A stretch of DNA of 64,000 nucleotides from JAJYKC01 sp035545735 (GCA_035545735.1 DASZXS010000016.1:6888-70887); one strand, 5' to 3'; positions 26,747-36,273 are shown, numbered from the stretch's first letter. Translations and numbers: made by a program. Notes: generated by a model not told the origin, from the sequence alone.

Positions 26747-28060
26747 GTGAAACGCTTAATCATCCTCATTCCCGCGGCGGTTATCGTACTCATCCTCTCG
26801 ATCCTGTTGCTGCTTTCCTCCACGCCCAGGATTGAGTTGGACCCGGCGGTTACGGCGGTCGGCTCGGAAACGCCATTGAAAATTCATGTGAACGCGACGC
26901 ACGGTATCCGTCGTCTCACTGCCTACGTCGAGCAAAACGGCACGCGGTACCGGTGCGCCGACCTGAAACTCGCTTCGACACGCTTCCACTGGCGCAAGAC
27001 CGCCCCCGCCGACTATATGCTCGTCGTCGGCTCGAAGACCACGCCCTCTCTTAAAGATGGCAAAGCCGTGCTGACCGTCGAGGCCGTATCGAACGATTTC
27101 CGGGGTTCCACAGCTACGGTGGTTCGCGATGTCATGGTGGCCACCAGGCCTCCTTTCGTCAGCGCGGACGGCGAACAGCACTACATCAATCAGGGCGGCT
27201 CGGAGTTGGTCCTTATTACGCCTTCGGGCTATTGGACCAAAGCGGGCGTGAAAGTCGGCAAGTACACTTTCCGGAGTTTCCCGATGCCCGGAGGAAAGCC
27301 CGGCCATTTCGTGCTCTACGCGTATCCGTGGGATGTGCCTGCCGATACCGTTCCGGAAGTTTTCGCCAGCAATCCAGCGGGCGCCGAAGCCACCGCGACT
27401 TTCAGCTATAAGCTGTTTCCGAAGCCTGCGCGGAAGCGCGATCTGACGATCGACGATAAATTTCTGGAACGCGTGCTAAGCGATATTGAACCCGGCGCCA
27501 CAGGCAATCTGCTCACGCGGTTCCTCAATATCAATCGCAATATGCGCAAGGAAAACAACCAGACGCTGGCGGACCTGCGCCTGAAGACCGAACAGCGTTT
27601 CCTTTGGAGCGAGCCTTTCGAGCAGCAGCCGAATTCCAAGGTGGAATCCGTCTTTGCCGACGATCGCAGCTACATCTATAAAGGCGAGAAGGTCGATGAG
27701 CAGACCCATCTCGGTTTTGACCTGTCCGTTACGAAGCATGTTGCGGTGCAGGCCAGCAACGACGGCAAGGTCATCTACGCCGCCCGTCTCGGCATTTACG
27801 GCAATTGCGTGGTCATCGACCATGGCTATGGATTGCAATCCATCTACGGCCACTTGAGCCAGATCGGCGTGAAAGTGGGCGACATCGTAAAACGGCGGCA
27901 GGTAATCGGACACAGCGGTTCAACCGGACTCGCCGGCGGCGACCACCTGCATTTCAGCATGCAACTCGATGGCGTCCAGGTGAATCCCGTCGAGTGGTGG
28001 GATGGCCACTGGATCAAGGATCATGTCTGGAACCGCCTTAACATGAAGAGCGCTCGCTGA
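26747..28060 (+). CDS. M23-family (LytM-type) metallopeptidase, membrane-anchored
   Basis: A 437-aa cell-wall endopeptidase-like protein. An N-terminal anchor (residues about 3-26) precedes roughly 270 residues of beta-sandwich-like sequence and then the M23 domain (about 310-425). Zinc ligands are visible in THLGFDLS (H/D) and GDHLHFSMQLDG (HxH). Start is GTG 26747. Expected to cleave peptidoglycan cross-bridges in the periplasm, or to act as an activator of amidases. The catalytic residues are intact. Confidence 0.93.
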   Translation: MKRLIILIPAAVIVLILSILLLLSSTPRIELDPAVTAVGSETPLKIHVNATHGIRRLTAYVEQNGTRYRCADLKLASTRFHWRKTAPADYMLVVGSKTTPSLKDGKAVLTVEAVSNDFRGSTATVVRDVMVATRPPFVSADGEQHYINQGGSELVLITPSGYWTKAGVKVGKYTFRSFPMPGGKPGHFVLYAYPWDVPADTVPEVFASNPAGAEATATFSYKLFPKPARKRDLTIDDKFLERVLSDIEPGATGNLLTRFLNINRNMRKENNQTLADLRLKTEQRFLWSEPFEQQPNSKVESVFADDRSYIYKGEKVDEQTHLGFDLSVTKHVAVQASNDGKVIYAARLGIYGNCVVIDHGYGLQSIYGHLSQIGVKVGDIVKRRQVIGHSGSTGLAGGDHLHFSMQLDGVQVNPVEWWDGHWIKDHVWNRLNMKSAR

Positions 28061-28078
28061 GCGCGCCGCCGGTGGTGG

Positions 28079-28678
28079 CTATCTATTCCGCCGCCGCTTG
28101 AGCCACTTCCACAACAGGTACACCGCCGCCGCCACGGCAAGCGCCACGCCCACGTGGATTGCCTGGTGATGGATCTGTCCGTAGACGCGCTCCCATTGAT
28201 CTCCCACCAGGTAACCGAGCGTCAAAAAGACGCTGACCCAAAACAGCGCACCCGCGTAGGCATAGAGCGCGAACTGCCGGAACTCGAGCTCGGATGTGCC
28301 CGCGACTACGGCCGTCAAATGCCGCACGCCCGGAACAAAGTAGCCCACCACGAGCGCCCAATGGCCCAGCTTTCCGAACCATTCGTGAACTCGATCCACG
28401 TGGGCCTGGGTAATGTGAAACCACTTCCCATAGCGATGAATTACCGTCATCCCGAGGGAGCGGCCGATATAGTAGCTGCAAGTGATTCCGGTGGCGCTTC
28501 CGAGAAACGCCACAACAAGCGCGAGCGGAAAATTCAGATGCCCTTTCGATGCAAGATACCCGGAAAAAACGAGCAGCGTCTCATCCGGTACAGGCAGCCC
28601 AACGATGCCGAATACCAGCAGGCCGAAGATTGCAAAGTATCCGTAGGTGGATACCCATTGAAGTAACGGCTCCAGCAA
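28079..28678 (-). CDS. DedA-family membrane protein
   Basis: A 199-aa integral membrane protein of the SNARE-associated/DedA superfamily, probably a flippase for undecaprenyl phosphate or other lipid. Signatures are FGIVGLPVPDETLLVFSGYL (re-entrant acidic loop with E), the helix-entry YFVPGVRHLTAVVAGTSE (Pro/Arg pair) and the C-terminal membrane helix. The start is TTG at 28678, directly after the mscL stop codon, so the two genes are probably translationally coupled. Confidence 0.92.
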   Translation of the reverse strand: MLEPLLQWVSTYGYFAIFGLLVFGIVGLPVPDETLLVFSGYLASKGHLNFPLALVVAFLGSATGITCSYYIGRSLGMTVIHRYGKWFHITQAHVDRVHEWFGKLGHWALVVGYFVPGVRHLTAVVAGTSELEFRQFALYAYAGALFWVSVFLTLGYLVGDQWERVYGQIHHQAIHVGVALAVAAAVYLLWKWLKRRRNR

Positions 28679-29119
28679 CTAGAGGCTCGATGTGCAGTGA
28701 GGGCAACGCTTCGCCGCCGCCGCGATCGTGGTGCAGCAGAACGGGCAATCTTTGGTCGTGGGCGCGGGGGCCGGCACGGGTTTCGGCATAGCCTTGTTAG
28801 CCGATTTTACCACCAGGAAGATCGCGAATCCGATGATCAGGAAGTTGATGACGGCATTCAGGAACAAGCCGTAGTTGATGGTGACGACGTCCTTGATCTT
28901 CTTCGCATCCACCAGCGCGGTTCCAGCCGGTACGTCTCCCTTTAGGACGAGGTAGAGGTTGCTGAAATCCACCCCGTGCAGCAGCATGCCGATCGGCGGC
29001 ATAAGGATATCGTTCACGAGAGAGGTGACAATGCTTCCAAACGCTGCGCCGATGACTACAGCGACGGCCAGATCGAGGACATTGCCCCTGAGTATAAATT
29101 CTTTGAATTCTTTCAACAT
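28679..29119 (-). CDS. mscL: Large-conductance mechanosensitive channel with C-terminal zinc-ribbon-like tail
   Basis: A 146-aa osmotic-shock valve. The first helix FKEFILRGNVLDLAVAVVIG and the pore-gate glycines are characteristic, as is the second helix NAVINFLIIGFAIF. The usual C-terminal helical bundle is replaced after residue about 115 by a Pro/Ala linker and two cysteine pairs, CPFC and CPHC, spaced like a zinc ribbon. That tail is shorter than the domain-fused forms but clear. It starts upstream of dedA and the two stop/start together. Confidence 0.95.
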   Translation of the reverse strand: MLKEFKEFILRGNVLDLAVAVVIGAAFGSIVTSLVNDILMPPIGMLLHGVDFSNLYLVLKGDVPAGTALVDAKKIKDVVTINYGLFLNAVINFLIIGFAIFLVVKSANKAMPKPVPAPAPTTKDCPFCCTTIAAAAKRCPHCTSSL

Positions 29120-29161
29120 CTGCCTTTTCCCCCTTCAGTGTTTTGGGACTGCGAGTTAAGT

Positions 29162-31237
29162 CTAATTCTTTTCGGGCGCTTTCGCCGGAGCGGGTGCGGG
29201 ATTCTTCAGCCATTCCCCAAGCCAGTCCAGAACCGTGTTGTACCAAAGTGAGGAGTTTTGCGGCTTCAGCACCCAGTGCCCTTCGTCGGGATACACCAGG
29301 AGTTTGGCCGGAACATTGCGCAACTTGAGGGCGGTGAACAGTTGCAGGCTCTGGGTGTAGGGCACACGGAAATCGAGTTCGCCCGTCACCACCAGCGTGG
29401 GGGTTTTGAAATCCTTGACGTAGTAGCTCGGAGACCATTTCGCATAGACTTCCGGCTGGTCCCACGGCATTCCCCCGAATTCCCAGATGGGGAACCACAA
29501 TTCTTCCGTCGCGCCCGCCATGCTTCTGAGATCGAAAACGCCCGCGTGCGAGACCAGCGCCTTGAAGCGGTCCGTGTGCCCAAGGATCCAGTCCACCATG
29601 TAACCTCCGTACGAACCTCCCGCGGCGGCCATCCGCTGGGGGTCGGCATAGGGGAACTGCGACACGTGGTCCGCTACCGTCATGATGTCGTCATATGCCC
29701 TTCCGCCCCAGTCCGATTGAATCTCTTCGGTGAACTTCTGCCCGTACCCGGTTGAGCCTCTGGGGTTGGGCATTACGACGACATACCCCGCGCCCGCGAA
29801 CACCTGGGCATTCCACCGGTAGGACCAGTCTTCGCCCCACGCGCCCTCCGGACCACCGTGAATCAGGAACAGCACCGGGTACTTCTTTCCGCCTTGAAAG
29901 CCCGGAGGCTTGATGAGAAAGCTATGAATTTTAGCCTGATCCGGCGCATCCACCCAGAACTCCTCGAGCGGCGTCAGTTCGTACTGGCTTAGCAGGGCAT
30001 CGTTCAGATGCGTGAGCGGCGCCGGCGCGCCGCCGGTCGACGCGATGCGGTAGATCTCCAGCGGTTTCGACCCGCTCTGCTCGGAGTAGACCATCGTTTT
30101 GCCGTCGGCGGAAAGGCGGATGTCGCCGATGCTGCCGTGCCCGCTCGCGATCACGCTCGATGCGCCGCCCGCCGCGGGCACGATACGAATTGCTTTACGT
30201 CCGCGGTCTTCCGTCGTGAAAAAGAGGCGGCTGCCGTCCGGCGACCAGGTGAATTCCGCGACCGGACGATCGAGATTCTGCACCACTTCGCTGGTCACGC
30301 CGGTCGCGCGATCCATCACCATCAGCCGCCAGCGATCGCTTTCATACCCTGCGCGCTCCTGGCTCAGGAACGCCAGCAATTTTCCATCGGGCGAATAGGA
30401 CGGAGCGACATCGGCGCCGGGACTGCTCGTTACTTTCTTGGCCTCACCTCCCGAAAGAGGGACGGTGAACAACTCGGAATTCGTGCTGGTTGATGGGTCC
30501 GGATCGGGCTTCATGACGTAACAGACCTCGGTACCTTCCGGAGAAAACGCGTAACCATCCATACCGCCGAGCGAAAACGGAGGGACATCGCGGCTGCCGG
30601 GGGTCAGGTCCTTGAGCCCGGAGCCGTCGGTTCCGATCGTGAAAAGGTGCGACCGGCGCGCCCCCTGCCAGTCCGTCCAGTGCCGGTAGAGCAGTTCGGT
30701 GTAGCTGCGCGCCTGCACTTTGTTGTTTTTCGCGGCTTCAATCCGGGCCTTGGCGCAATTGTCGTCGGCGCAGTCCGGGTACACCGAGCTGGTAAACAGA
30801 AGCCTCTTTCCGTCCGCCGAAACCGTAACTCCGCCGGCTTCGGTGGAGAGATTGGTAATCTGCCGGGCCTCTCCGCCATCGGCTTTCATCATCCAGATTT
30901 GTGAGGTGCCCCCGCGGTTGGAAACAAAGGCAAGCTGCTCGGAATCGGGCAGCCAGCGGGGCCGTTCGTTGGTGGTCCCCTCGTGCGTAATCTGCCTCGG
31001 CGTCCCGCCGGAGGTGTAGACCACCCAGATCTGCGATGACTTGGTGTTTTGCTCAAAATCGATCGATTGCGCCACGAACGCCACTTCATTTCCGTTGGGG
31101 GAAATCTGCGGATCGCTGATCCGGACGATTTTCAAGAGTGCGCTGACGTCAAAAGGAAGTTTAGCTGCCATCGTGGGGAGACCTGAAATAGCTAGGACCA
31201 ATCCGATCCTCGACAACTTTGGCCACAAAGTTGACAT
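29162..31237 (-). CDS. S9-family peptidase (acylaminoacyl-peptidase/DPP-like)
   Basis: A 691-aa prolyl-oligopeptidase-family serine peptidase. A signal peptide (about 1-24) is followed by a WD40/PD40-type beta propeller (repeats such as PQISPNGNEVAFVAQ, PRWLPDSEQLAFVSN, PSYSPDGKLLAFLSQ) and a C-terminal alpha/beta hydrolase. The catalytic Ser is S542 in GGSYGGYM; Asp lies in GELDFRVPY and His in DEGHW. It probably trims peptides in the periplasm. It is divergent from the gamma-carbonic anhydrase gene. Confidence 0.94.
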   Translation of the reverse strand: MSTLWPKLSRIGLVLAISGLPTMAAKLPFDVSALLKIVRISDPQISPNGNEVAFVAQSIDFEQNTKSSQIWVVYTSGGTPRQITHEGTTNERPRWLPDSEQLAFVSNRGGTSQIWMMKADGGEARQITNLSTEAGGVTVSADGKRLLFTSSVYPDCADDNCAKARIEAAKNNKVQARSYTELLYRHWTDWQGARRSHLFTIGTDGSGLKDLTPGSRDVPPFSLGGMDGYAFSPEGTEVCYVMKPDPDPSTSTNSELFTVPLSGGEAKKVTSSPGADVAPSYSPDGKLLAFLSQERAGYESDRWRLMVMDRATGVTSEVVQNLDRPVAEFTWSPDGSRLFFTTEDRGRKAIRIVPAAGGASSVIASGHGSIGDIRLSADGKTMVYSEQSGSKPLEIYRIASTGGAPAPLTHLNDALLSQYELTPLEEFWVDAPDQAKIHSFLIKPPGFQGGKKYPVLFLIHGGPEGAWGEDWSYRWNAQVFAGAGYVVVMPNPRGSTGYGQKFTEEIQSDWGGRAYDDIMTVADHVSQFPYADPQRMAAAGGSYGGYMVDWILGHTDRFKALVSHAGVFDLRSMAGATEELWFPIWEFGGMPWDQPEVYAKWSPSYYVKDFKTPTLVVTGELDFRVPYTQSLQLFTALKLRNVPAKLLVYPDEGHWVLKPQNSSLWYNTVLDWLGEWLKNPAPAPAKAPEKN

Positions 31238-31325
31238 AGCCTCGATTGTACGCTGCCGCCACGCCCGCGTTTCTGAAGTCCGCGCAGACCGCGTGTTAAA
31301 CTCAAGAATTCACTCCAGATTCAAC

Positions 31326-31841
31326 ATGATTCGTCCCTATCGCGGCGTGCTCCCTCGGGTCGCCTCGTCCGCTTACATCGATCCCAGCGCCCAGGTGATT
31401 GGCGACGCTGTCATCGGCGAACGCGCCAGTGTTTGGCCGAACGCCACCATTCGCGCCGACGTCAATTCCATCACCATCGGTGACGAATCGAATGTCCAGG
31501 ACAATTCATGCATCCATGCCGACGAGGGCCCTTTCGCGGTGATCCTCGGCAAACGCGTCACGGTGGGCCATTCGGTGGTGGCGCACGGTTGCGTGATCGA
31601 GGATGAATGTTTGATTGGGATAGGCGCGGTCATTCTGAACGGAGCGCGTATTGGAAGAGGCTCGGTCGTCGCCGCCGGGACGGTGGTGCCGGAAGGCATG
31701 CTGATTCCGGCCGGCAGCATGGTGATGGGCGTACCCGCTAAAATCCGCCGAGAAGTCACTCCGGAGGAACGGGAGCGCTTTCGTGTGAATGCCGACCATT
31801 ATGTCGAAGCGTGCCGGATCTACCGTGAAGGGCTTTCCTAG
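31326..31841 (+). CDS. Gamma-class carbonic anhydrase-like hexapeptide-repeat protein
   Basis: A 171-aa left-handed beta-helix protein (repeats such as ASVWPNATIRADVNSITIG). Zinc-binding histidines occur in SCIHADEGPFAV and in TVGHSVVAHGCVIE, the Cam/CaiE-type pattern. ATG at 31326 is selected because the N-terminal residues before it (an upstream in-frame stretch antisense to the peptidase gene) are unrelated. It ends 12 bases before hisS and is probably co-transcribed with it. It may hydrate CO2 or be an acetyl/other transferase relative; the former is favoured. Confidence 0.9.
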   Translation: MIRPYRGVLPRVASSAYIDPSAQVIGDAVIGERASVWPNATIRADVNSITIGDESNVQDNSCIHADEGPFAVILGKRVTVGHSVVAHGCVIEDECLIGIGAVILNGARIGRGSVVAAGTVVPEGMLIPAGSMVMGVPAKIRREVTPEERERFRVNADHYVEACRIYREGLS

Positions 31842-31853
31842 GGCGAAGAGAAA

Positions 31854-33110
31854 ATGATCAAAGCAGTAAAGGGCATGCGGGATATCCTTCCTCCGTCGAG
31901 TTCCGTCTGGAACCATGTGGAGGCGGAGGTGAGGAAAGTTTTTCGCGCCTATCACTACCAGGAAATCCGCACGCCGGTGCTCGAAGAGACCGCTCTCTTC
32001 GCGCGCGGCGTAGGGGAAGAGACTGATATCGTCGGCAAGGAAATGTATACTTTCGCCGATCGGGACGGCACGTCGCTTACGCTGCGTCCGGAGAATACCG
32101 CGTCGGTAATGCGAGCCTGGATTGAGCACAGCCTCGGGCAAAAGCCCGGCCTCCAGAAGCTTTTCTACATCGGGCCCATGTTTCGCCGGGAGCGTCCGCA
32201 GAAGGGCCGCTACCGCCAGTTCTTTCAGATCGGCGCCGAGGCCATCGGCTCGGAATCGCCTGCGCTCGATGCGGAAGTCATTGAGATGGTGGTGGAGATT
32301 CTTTACGGATGCGGGCTCGACGGATTCAAGCTGCTGATTAACTCGGTTGGAGACCACAACTGCCGGCCGGGGTACGTCGCGCTGCTCAAGGAGAAGTTGA
32401 AGGACGTCGCGCCGGGCATGTGCGGCGACTGCCAGCGCCGCGCCGAAACCAACCCTCTGCGCGTGCTCGATTGCAAAGTCCCGCAGGACCAGCCAATCAT
32501 CGACGCCTTGCCGTCGATTCTCGAACATCTCTGCGCACCATGCACCGCGCACTTCGCGCGCGTGCGCGAACTGCTCGAAAGCCGCGGCATCCCCTTCGAG
32601 GTGCGCCCGCGCATGGTCCGCGGCCTCGACTACTACATGCGCACCACTTTCGAGATTACGCACGGGTCTCTGGGAGCGCAGAATTCCGTACTCGGCGGCG
32701 GCAGATACGACGGGCTTGCCGAATCCCTCGGTTCGAAGACGCCCGCGCCCGGCATTGGTTTTTCGATTGGAGAGGACCGCCTGGTGATGAGCGTCGAGGA
32801 ATCACAGCCCGGGCGGCATGACGAGGCTTTGGATTTGTATATCGCTCCCATGGGCGCGGCGGCGCTCGAACACTGCGGCGTGCTGGCGCGCGAATTGCGC
32901 GGGCTCGGCGTCAGCGTGGAGCTCGCATTCGAAGGGAAATTGAAACGCGCCCTGGAACTCGCCAATAAAATGGGCGCGCGATTTACGCTCATCGTGGGCG
33001 ACAACGAACTGGCCTCGCGGGCCTATCAACTGAAAGATATGGCCAGCGGCGAGCAGGCGGTTGTCACGCGGGAGCGGTTACGGGAAAAATTGAGCTCACA
33101 GCAGAACTGA
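31854..33110 (+). CDS. hisS: Histidine--tRNA ligase
   Basis: A 418-aa class II synthetase. It opens with the family's IKAVKGMRDILPP; motif 2 is LFYIGPMFRRERPQKGRYRQ followed by FFQIGAEAIG, the histidine A/B signatures are in RGLDYYMRTTFEI and GGGRYDGLAESLG, and motif 3 precedes the C-terminal anticodon-binding domain. All active-site residues visible are intact. It is followed 13 bases later by aspS, an order common in bacteria. Confidence 0.98.
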   Translation: MIKAVKGMRDILPPSSSVWNHVEAEVRKVFRAYHYQEIRTPVLEETALFARGVGEETDIVGKEMYTFADRDGTSLTLRPENTASVMRAWIEHSLGQKPGLQKLFYIGPMFRRERPQKGRYRQFFQIGAEAIGSESPALDAEVIEMVVEILYGCGLDGFKLLINSVGDHNCRPGYVALLKEKLKDVAPGMCGDCQRRAETNPLRVLDCKVPQDQPIIDALPSILEHLCAPCTAHFARVRELLESRGIPFEVRPRMVRGLDYYMRTTFEITHGSLGAQNSVLGGGRYDGLAESLGSKTPAPGIGFSIGEDRLVMSVEESQPGRHDEALDLYIAPMGAAALEHCGVLARELRGLGVSVELAFEGKLKRALELANKMGARFTLIVGDNELASRAYQLKDMASGEQAVVTRERLREKLSSQQN

Positions 33111-33123
33111 TTCTTACACATCG

Positions 33124-34893
33124 ATGGAAAACGTACCTTTGGACTTTTTGGGCGACCTCCGGCGCACTCACACGTGCGGCCAGCTTCGCGCCTCCGATGC
33201 GGGCTCCCGCGTCATCCTGATGGGATGGGTGCACCGCCGCCGTGATTTGGGCGGAGTGTTCTTCATCCATCTGCGCGACCGTGACGGCGCAACTCAGCTT
33301 GTCTTTCGCGCCGAGGGTGACGCCGAAGCCCATCGCAAAGCGGAAATGCTTGGCCCTGAATATGTTATCGCCGTCGAGGGCCTCGTGGAAAAGCGCGAGA
33401 CGGGCACCGTCAACGCCTCCATCGCCACCGGGGAGGTGGAGGTGGTGGTGGATAAACTCTGGATTCTGAACGAATCGCGCACGCCGCCTTTTCCCATGGA
33501 AGAAAATGTCGACGTAAAAGAGGACGCGCGCCTCAAGTACCGCTATGTCGATCTGCGCCGCCCCAACATGCAGCGCAACATTATTCTGCGCTCGCGCGTG
33601 GCGCAAGCGATTCGAAACGTTCTCTGCGGACAGGGTTTTCTCGAGATCGAGACGCCGTTTCTCACCCGGTCCACGCCGGAAGGCGCGCGGGATTTTCTTG
33701 TCCCCAGCCGCGTCAATCCGGGGTCATTCTATGCTCTGCCGCAGTCGCCGCAGATCTTCAAGCAGATCCTGATGGTGAGCGGATTTGAGAAATACTTCCA
33801 GATTGTCCGCTGTTTCCGGGATGAGGACCTCCGCGCCGACCGGCAGTTGGAATTCACCCAGATCGACCTCGAAATGTCGTTCCCGCAGCAGGAGCGCATC
33901 TTCGAAGTCATTGAGCCGCTGGTTCAGAATGCCTGCCGGGAGGCCGGTGTTGAGGTCGCCCCGCCTTTTCCGCGTCTTACGTATGCCCAGGCGATGCGGT
34001 CCTACGGCATCGACAAGCCCGATCTCCGCATTCCTCCGTTCCACGTGCTCGAAGGCGACTTCTCTTCGCTCGAACTGCGCTATGCCCCGGTTGCGATCCA
34101 CATTCCCAATACCGGATCGCTCAGCAGCAAGGACCGCAATGAAGTGAAGGCGTTCGGCCGTGAGCGCGGCTTGCGTGTTTACGATGACTTGAAGCGGCTC
34201 GATCCGGCCATCGTCGAAGGGGCCCGCGCCGTGACGGGCGCGGGAGCCGAAGATCTGTTGATTCTGGCCGGCTGGGCGGGCGAACCGAAAGGCCAGCGTC
34301 CGGAGGAAACATTCCTGCAGGCCTGCGGGCAGCTTCGCCTGTACCTGGCGCAGAAATACAACGACCGCCATAAACTTCTTGACCCGAAGAAATTTCAGTT
34401 TCTCTGGGTGGTTGATTTCCCGATGTTCGAATGGGACGAGGAGGAAAACCGGTGGAACGCGGCGCATCACCCGTTTACCTCGGTCCACGATGAGGATCTC
34501 GACAAACTGACCTCCGATCCGGCGGCTTGCCGTGCCAAGTCTTACGATCTGGTGTTGAATGGCGTCGAGCTTGGCTCGGGATCCATCCGTATTCACCGGC
34601 GTGACGTGCAAACCAGGGTTTTCGCGGCGCTCGGCTTTTCGGAAGAAGAAGCCCGCCGCCGGTTCGGGTTTCTCCTGGAAGCGCTGGAATATGGCGCGCC
34701 TCCGCACGGAGGAATCGCTCTCGGACTCGACCGGCTGGTGATGATTCTCGCGGGAGAAGACTCGATCCGCGAAGTGATCGCTTTCCCCAAGACCGCTCGC
34801 GGGACCGACCTGATGTCGGAAGCGCCCTCCACAGTGCCCGATCGTCAATTGCGGGAGTTGGGGATCCGGCTGGCGGCGCCTCCGGGCAAATGA
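33124..34893 (+). CDS. aspS: Aspartate--tRNA ligase (bacterial type)
   Basis: A 589-aa class II synthetase. An N-terminal OB fold (GWVHRRRDLGGVFFIHLRDR) precedes the catalytic core: FLEIETPFLTRSTPEGARDF (motif 1 region), FRDEDLRADRQLEFTQID (motif 2) and GLDRLVMILAGEDSIREVIA (motif 3). The GAD insertion lies between motifs 2 and 3, which marks the bacterial form. Whether it also charges tRNA-Asn for transamidation cannot be decided here, as no gatCAB or asnS is in the window. Confidence 0.98.
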   Translation: MENVPLDFLGDLRRTHTCGQLRASDAGSRVILMGWVHRRRDLGGVFFIHLRDRDGATQLVFRAEGDAEAHRKAEMLGPEYVIAVEGLVEKRETGTVNASIATGEVEVVVDKLWILNESRTPPFPMEENVDVKEDARLKYRYVDLRRPNMQRNIILRSRVAQAIRNVLCGQGFLEIETPFLTRSTPEGARDFLVPSRVNPGSFYALPQSPQIFKQILMVSGFEKYFQIVRCFRDEDLRADRQLEFTQIDLEMSFPQQERIFEVIEPLVQNACREAGVEVAPPFPRLTYAQAMRSYGIDKPDLRIPPFHVLEGDFSSLELRYAPVAIHIPNTGSLSSKDRNEVKAFGRERGLRVYDDLKRLDPAIVEGARAVTGAGAEDLLILAGWAGEPKGQRPEETFLQACGQLRLYLAQKYNDRHKLLDPKKFQFLWVVDFPMFEWDEEENRWNAAHHPFTSVHDEDLDKLTSDPAACRAKSYDLVLNGVELGSGSIRIHRRDVQTRVFAALGFSEEEARRRFGFLLEALEYGAPPHGGIALGLDRLVMILAGEDSIREVIAFPKTARGTDLMSEAPSTVPDRQLRELGIRLAAPPGK

Positions 34894-34917
34894 CGAATCC
34901 GAAGTAAAATAACCCTT

Positions 34918-35835
34918 ATGGCGCAAGCGGACGTGCTCTCGGAGGGCGGTTCTATCGGAATCACAGGTTGGAAGGGGATTCTGGGCACGGTTGCCGCCGT
35001 CTTTCTGGCGATTCTGTTCGCGGTTTCCGGCATCTGGAAGATCAGCGACCCGTTTAAATGGTCCCAGTTCCTAGGCGATTTCCGGGTTCCCTCGAATCTC
35101 TCCATGCCGTTTACTCTGCTGCTCGGTATTGGGGAAACATTTGGAGCCGCTCTGATTCTGCTTCCGCGCTTCCGCCGCTGGGGCGCGATCCTCATTGGGT
35201 TGCTCCTGGTTGTGTTCATGGCTTACATCGGCGTCAATTACGGAGCACTGGTAGGGAAGGAATGCAGTTGCTTTCCGATCGTGAAGCGCACGGTCGGGCC
35301 GGGATTTTTTGTGGGTGACGTCGTGTTCCTGCTGCTCGCGGTTGCGGCGGGGTGGTGGTCGAGGAAGCCGGAGAATCTCAAGGTGGCCTCGATGATTCTG
35401 GGCGCGATTGTGGTCTTCGCAGGCGTTTCCTACGGTATGAATGCGGCCCGGCAGACCGGAACCGTCGCGCCCGATAGCATCGTGGTGGATGGCGCGCCCC
35501 GCTCGCTGCATTCCGGGAATATCTTCGTATTCTTTTATGATCCAATGTGCATGCACTGCGACGCCGCGGCGCGGCGCATGGCAATGCTGAACTGGAAAGA
35601 CACCAGCGTGATCGCCATTCCGGTGGACCAGCCGCAGTTCGCCGCGGCTTTCCTGCACGACACGGGTTTGAAGGCTGGAACCTCGCTCGATGCGAAGAAA
35701 ATGCGCGATGTCTTTCCCTTCGTCAATACGCCTTACGCGGTGGCGCTCTCGAACGGGCGCCAGAAAGCGGCCGTCGGAAACTTTGACGAGAGCGAACCGG
35801 CTCGCACGCTTCGCAAGATCGGCTTCGTCGAGTAG
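34918..35835 (+). CDS. MauE/DoxX-like membrane domain fused to a thioredoxin-like domain
   Basis: A 305-aa protein in two parts. Residues about 20-175 form four or five membrane helices of the DoxX/MauE type with a CxC-containing loop (KECSCFPIVKR at 114-124), the family's redox site. After a linker, residues about 195-300 form a periplasmic thioredoxin-like fold with CMHC (211-214) replacing CxxC and a cis-Pro-like FVNTPYAVAL. The two redox centres suggest electron transfer across the membrane to a periplasmic disulfide system. It follows aspS after 24 bases and may be read through from hisS-aspS. Confidence 0.82.
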   Translation: MAQADVLSEGGSIGITGWKGILGTVAAVFLAILFAVSGIWKISDPFKWSQFLGDFRVPSNLSMPFTLLLGIGETFGAALILLPRFRRWGAILIGLLLVVFMAYIGVNYGALVGKECSCFPIVKRTVGPGFFVGDVVFLLLAVAAGWWSRKPENLKVASMILGAIVVFAGVSYGMNAARQTGTVAPDSIVVDGAPRSLHSGNIFVFFYDPMCMHCDAAARRMAMLNWKDTSVIAIPVDQPQFAAAFLHDTGLKAGTSLDAKKMRDVFPFVNTPYAVALSNGRQKAAVGNFDESEPARTLRKIGFVE

Positions 35836-36036
35836 TTACGGCGCGGCGTGTTCCGGCGAGAAGTTGTTGACGAGCTTGCGCAAGGACGCCCGGTTGAGCT
35901 ACGATAGCCGGAGTTTTGAACTATCCATGCGTTTTGCCGCCGAAGTCCGCGCATTCCGGAACACTCGCAGTAACAACACCCTATATGCCCGGTTTCCAGA
36001 CCGACACGCATGTTTACAAGCTAGGAGACATACGCA

Positions 36037-36240
36037 GTGAAAGAAAAAGGTATTGTGAAATGGTTTAACGCCGCCAAGGGTTATGGATTCATCCAGCGCT
36101 CAAACGGCGAGGACGTATTTGTTCACTTCTCCGCCATCCAGTCTGATGGCTACAGAAGTTTGGACGAGGGCTCCGAAGTGGAGTTTGAAGTAAAACGGGG
36201 CCCGAAAGGTCTCCAGGCGGAGAACGTGTCCCGGCCGTAA
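36037..36240 (+). CDS. Cold-shock domain protein
   Basis: A 67-aa single-domain RNA chaperone. It holds both nucleic-acid motifs, KGYGFIQR (RNP1) and VFVHFSAI (RNP2), and the typical start KGIVKWFNAAKGYG. Initiation is at GTG 36037 with AGGAG about 10 bases upstream. The 200-base gap before it has no other gene. A strong hairpin terminator follows 34 bases after the stop. This is a normal bacterial Csp; no cold-box can be confirmed by eye. Confidence 0.95.
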   Translation: MKEKGIVKWFNAAKGYGFIQRSNGEDVFVHFSAIQSDGYRSLDEGSEVEFEVKRGPKGLQAENVSRP

Positions 36241-36273
36241 TCCACGGGGCTCCCGGCAAAATGTTTTGAAACA

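Noticed and set aside
28050..28064. GCGCTC-GCT-GAGCGC hairpin at the end of the M23 peptidase gene
   Set aside because: No T run follows and it overlaps coding sequence; not called as a terminator.
35836..36036. A promoter and cold-box in the 200-base gap before the cold-shock gene
   Set aside because: TTGACG and TTGAGC are present but no good -10 at 16-18 bases; not strong enough to list.
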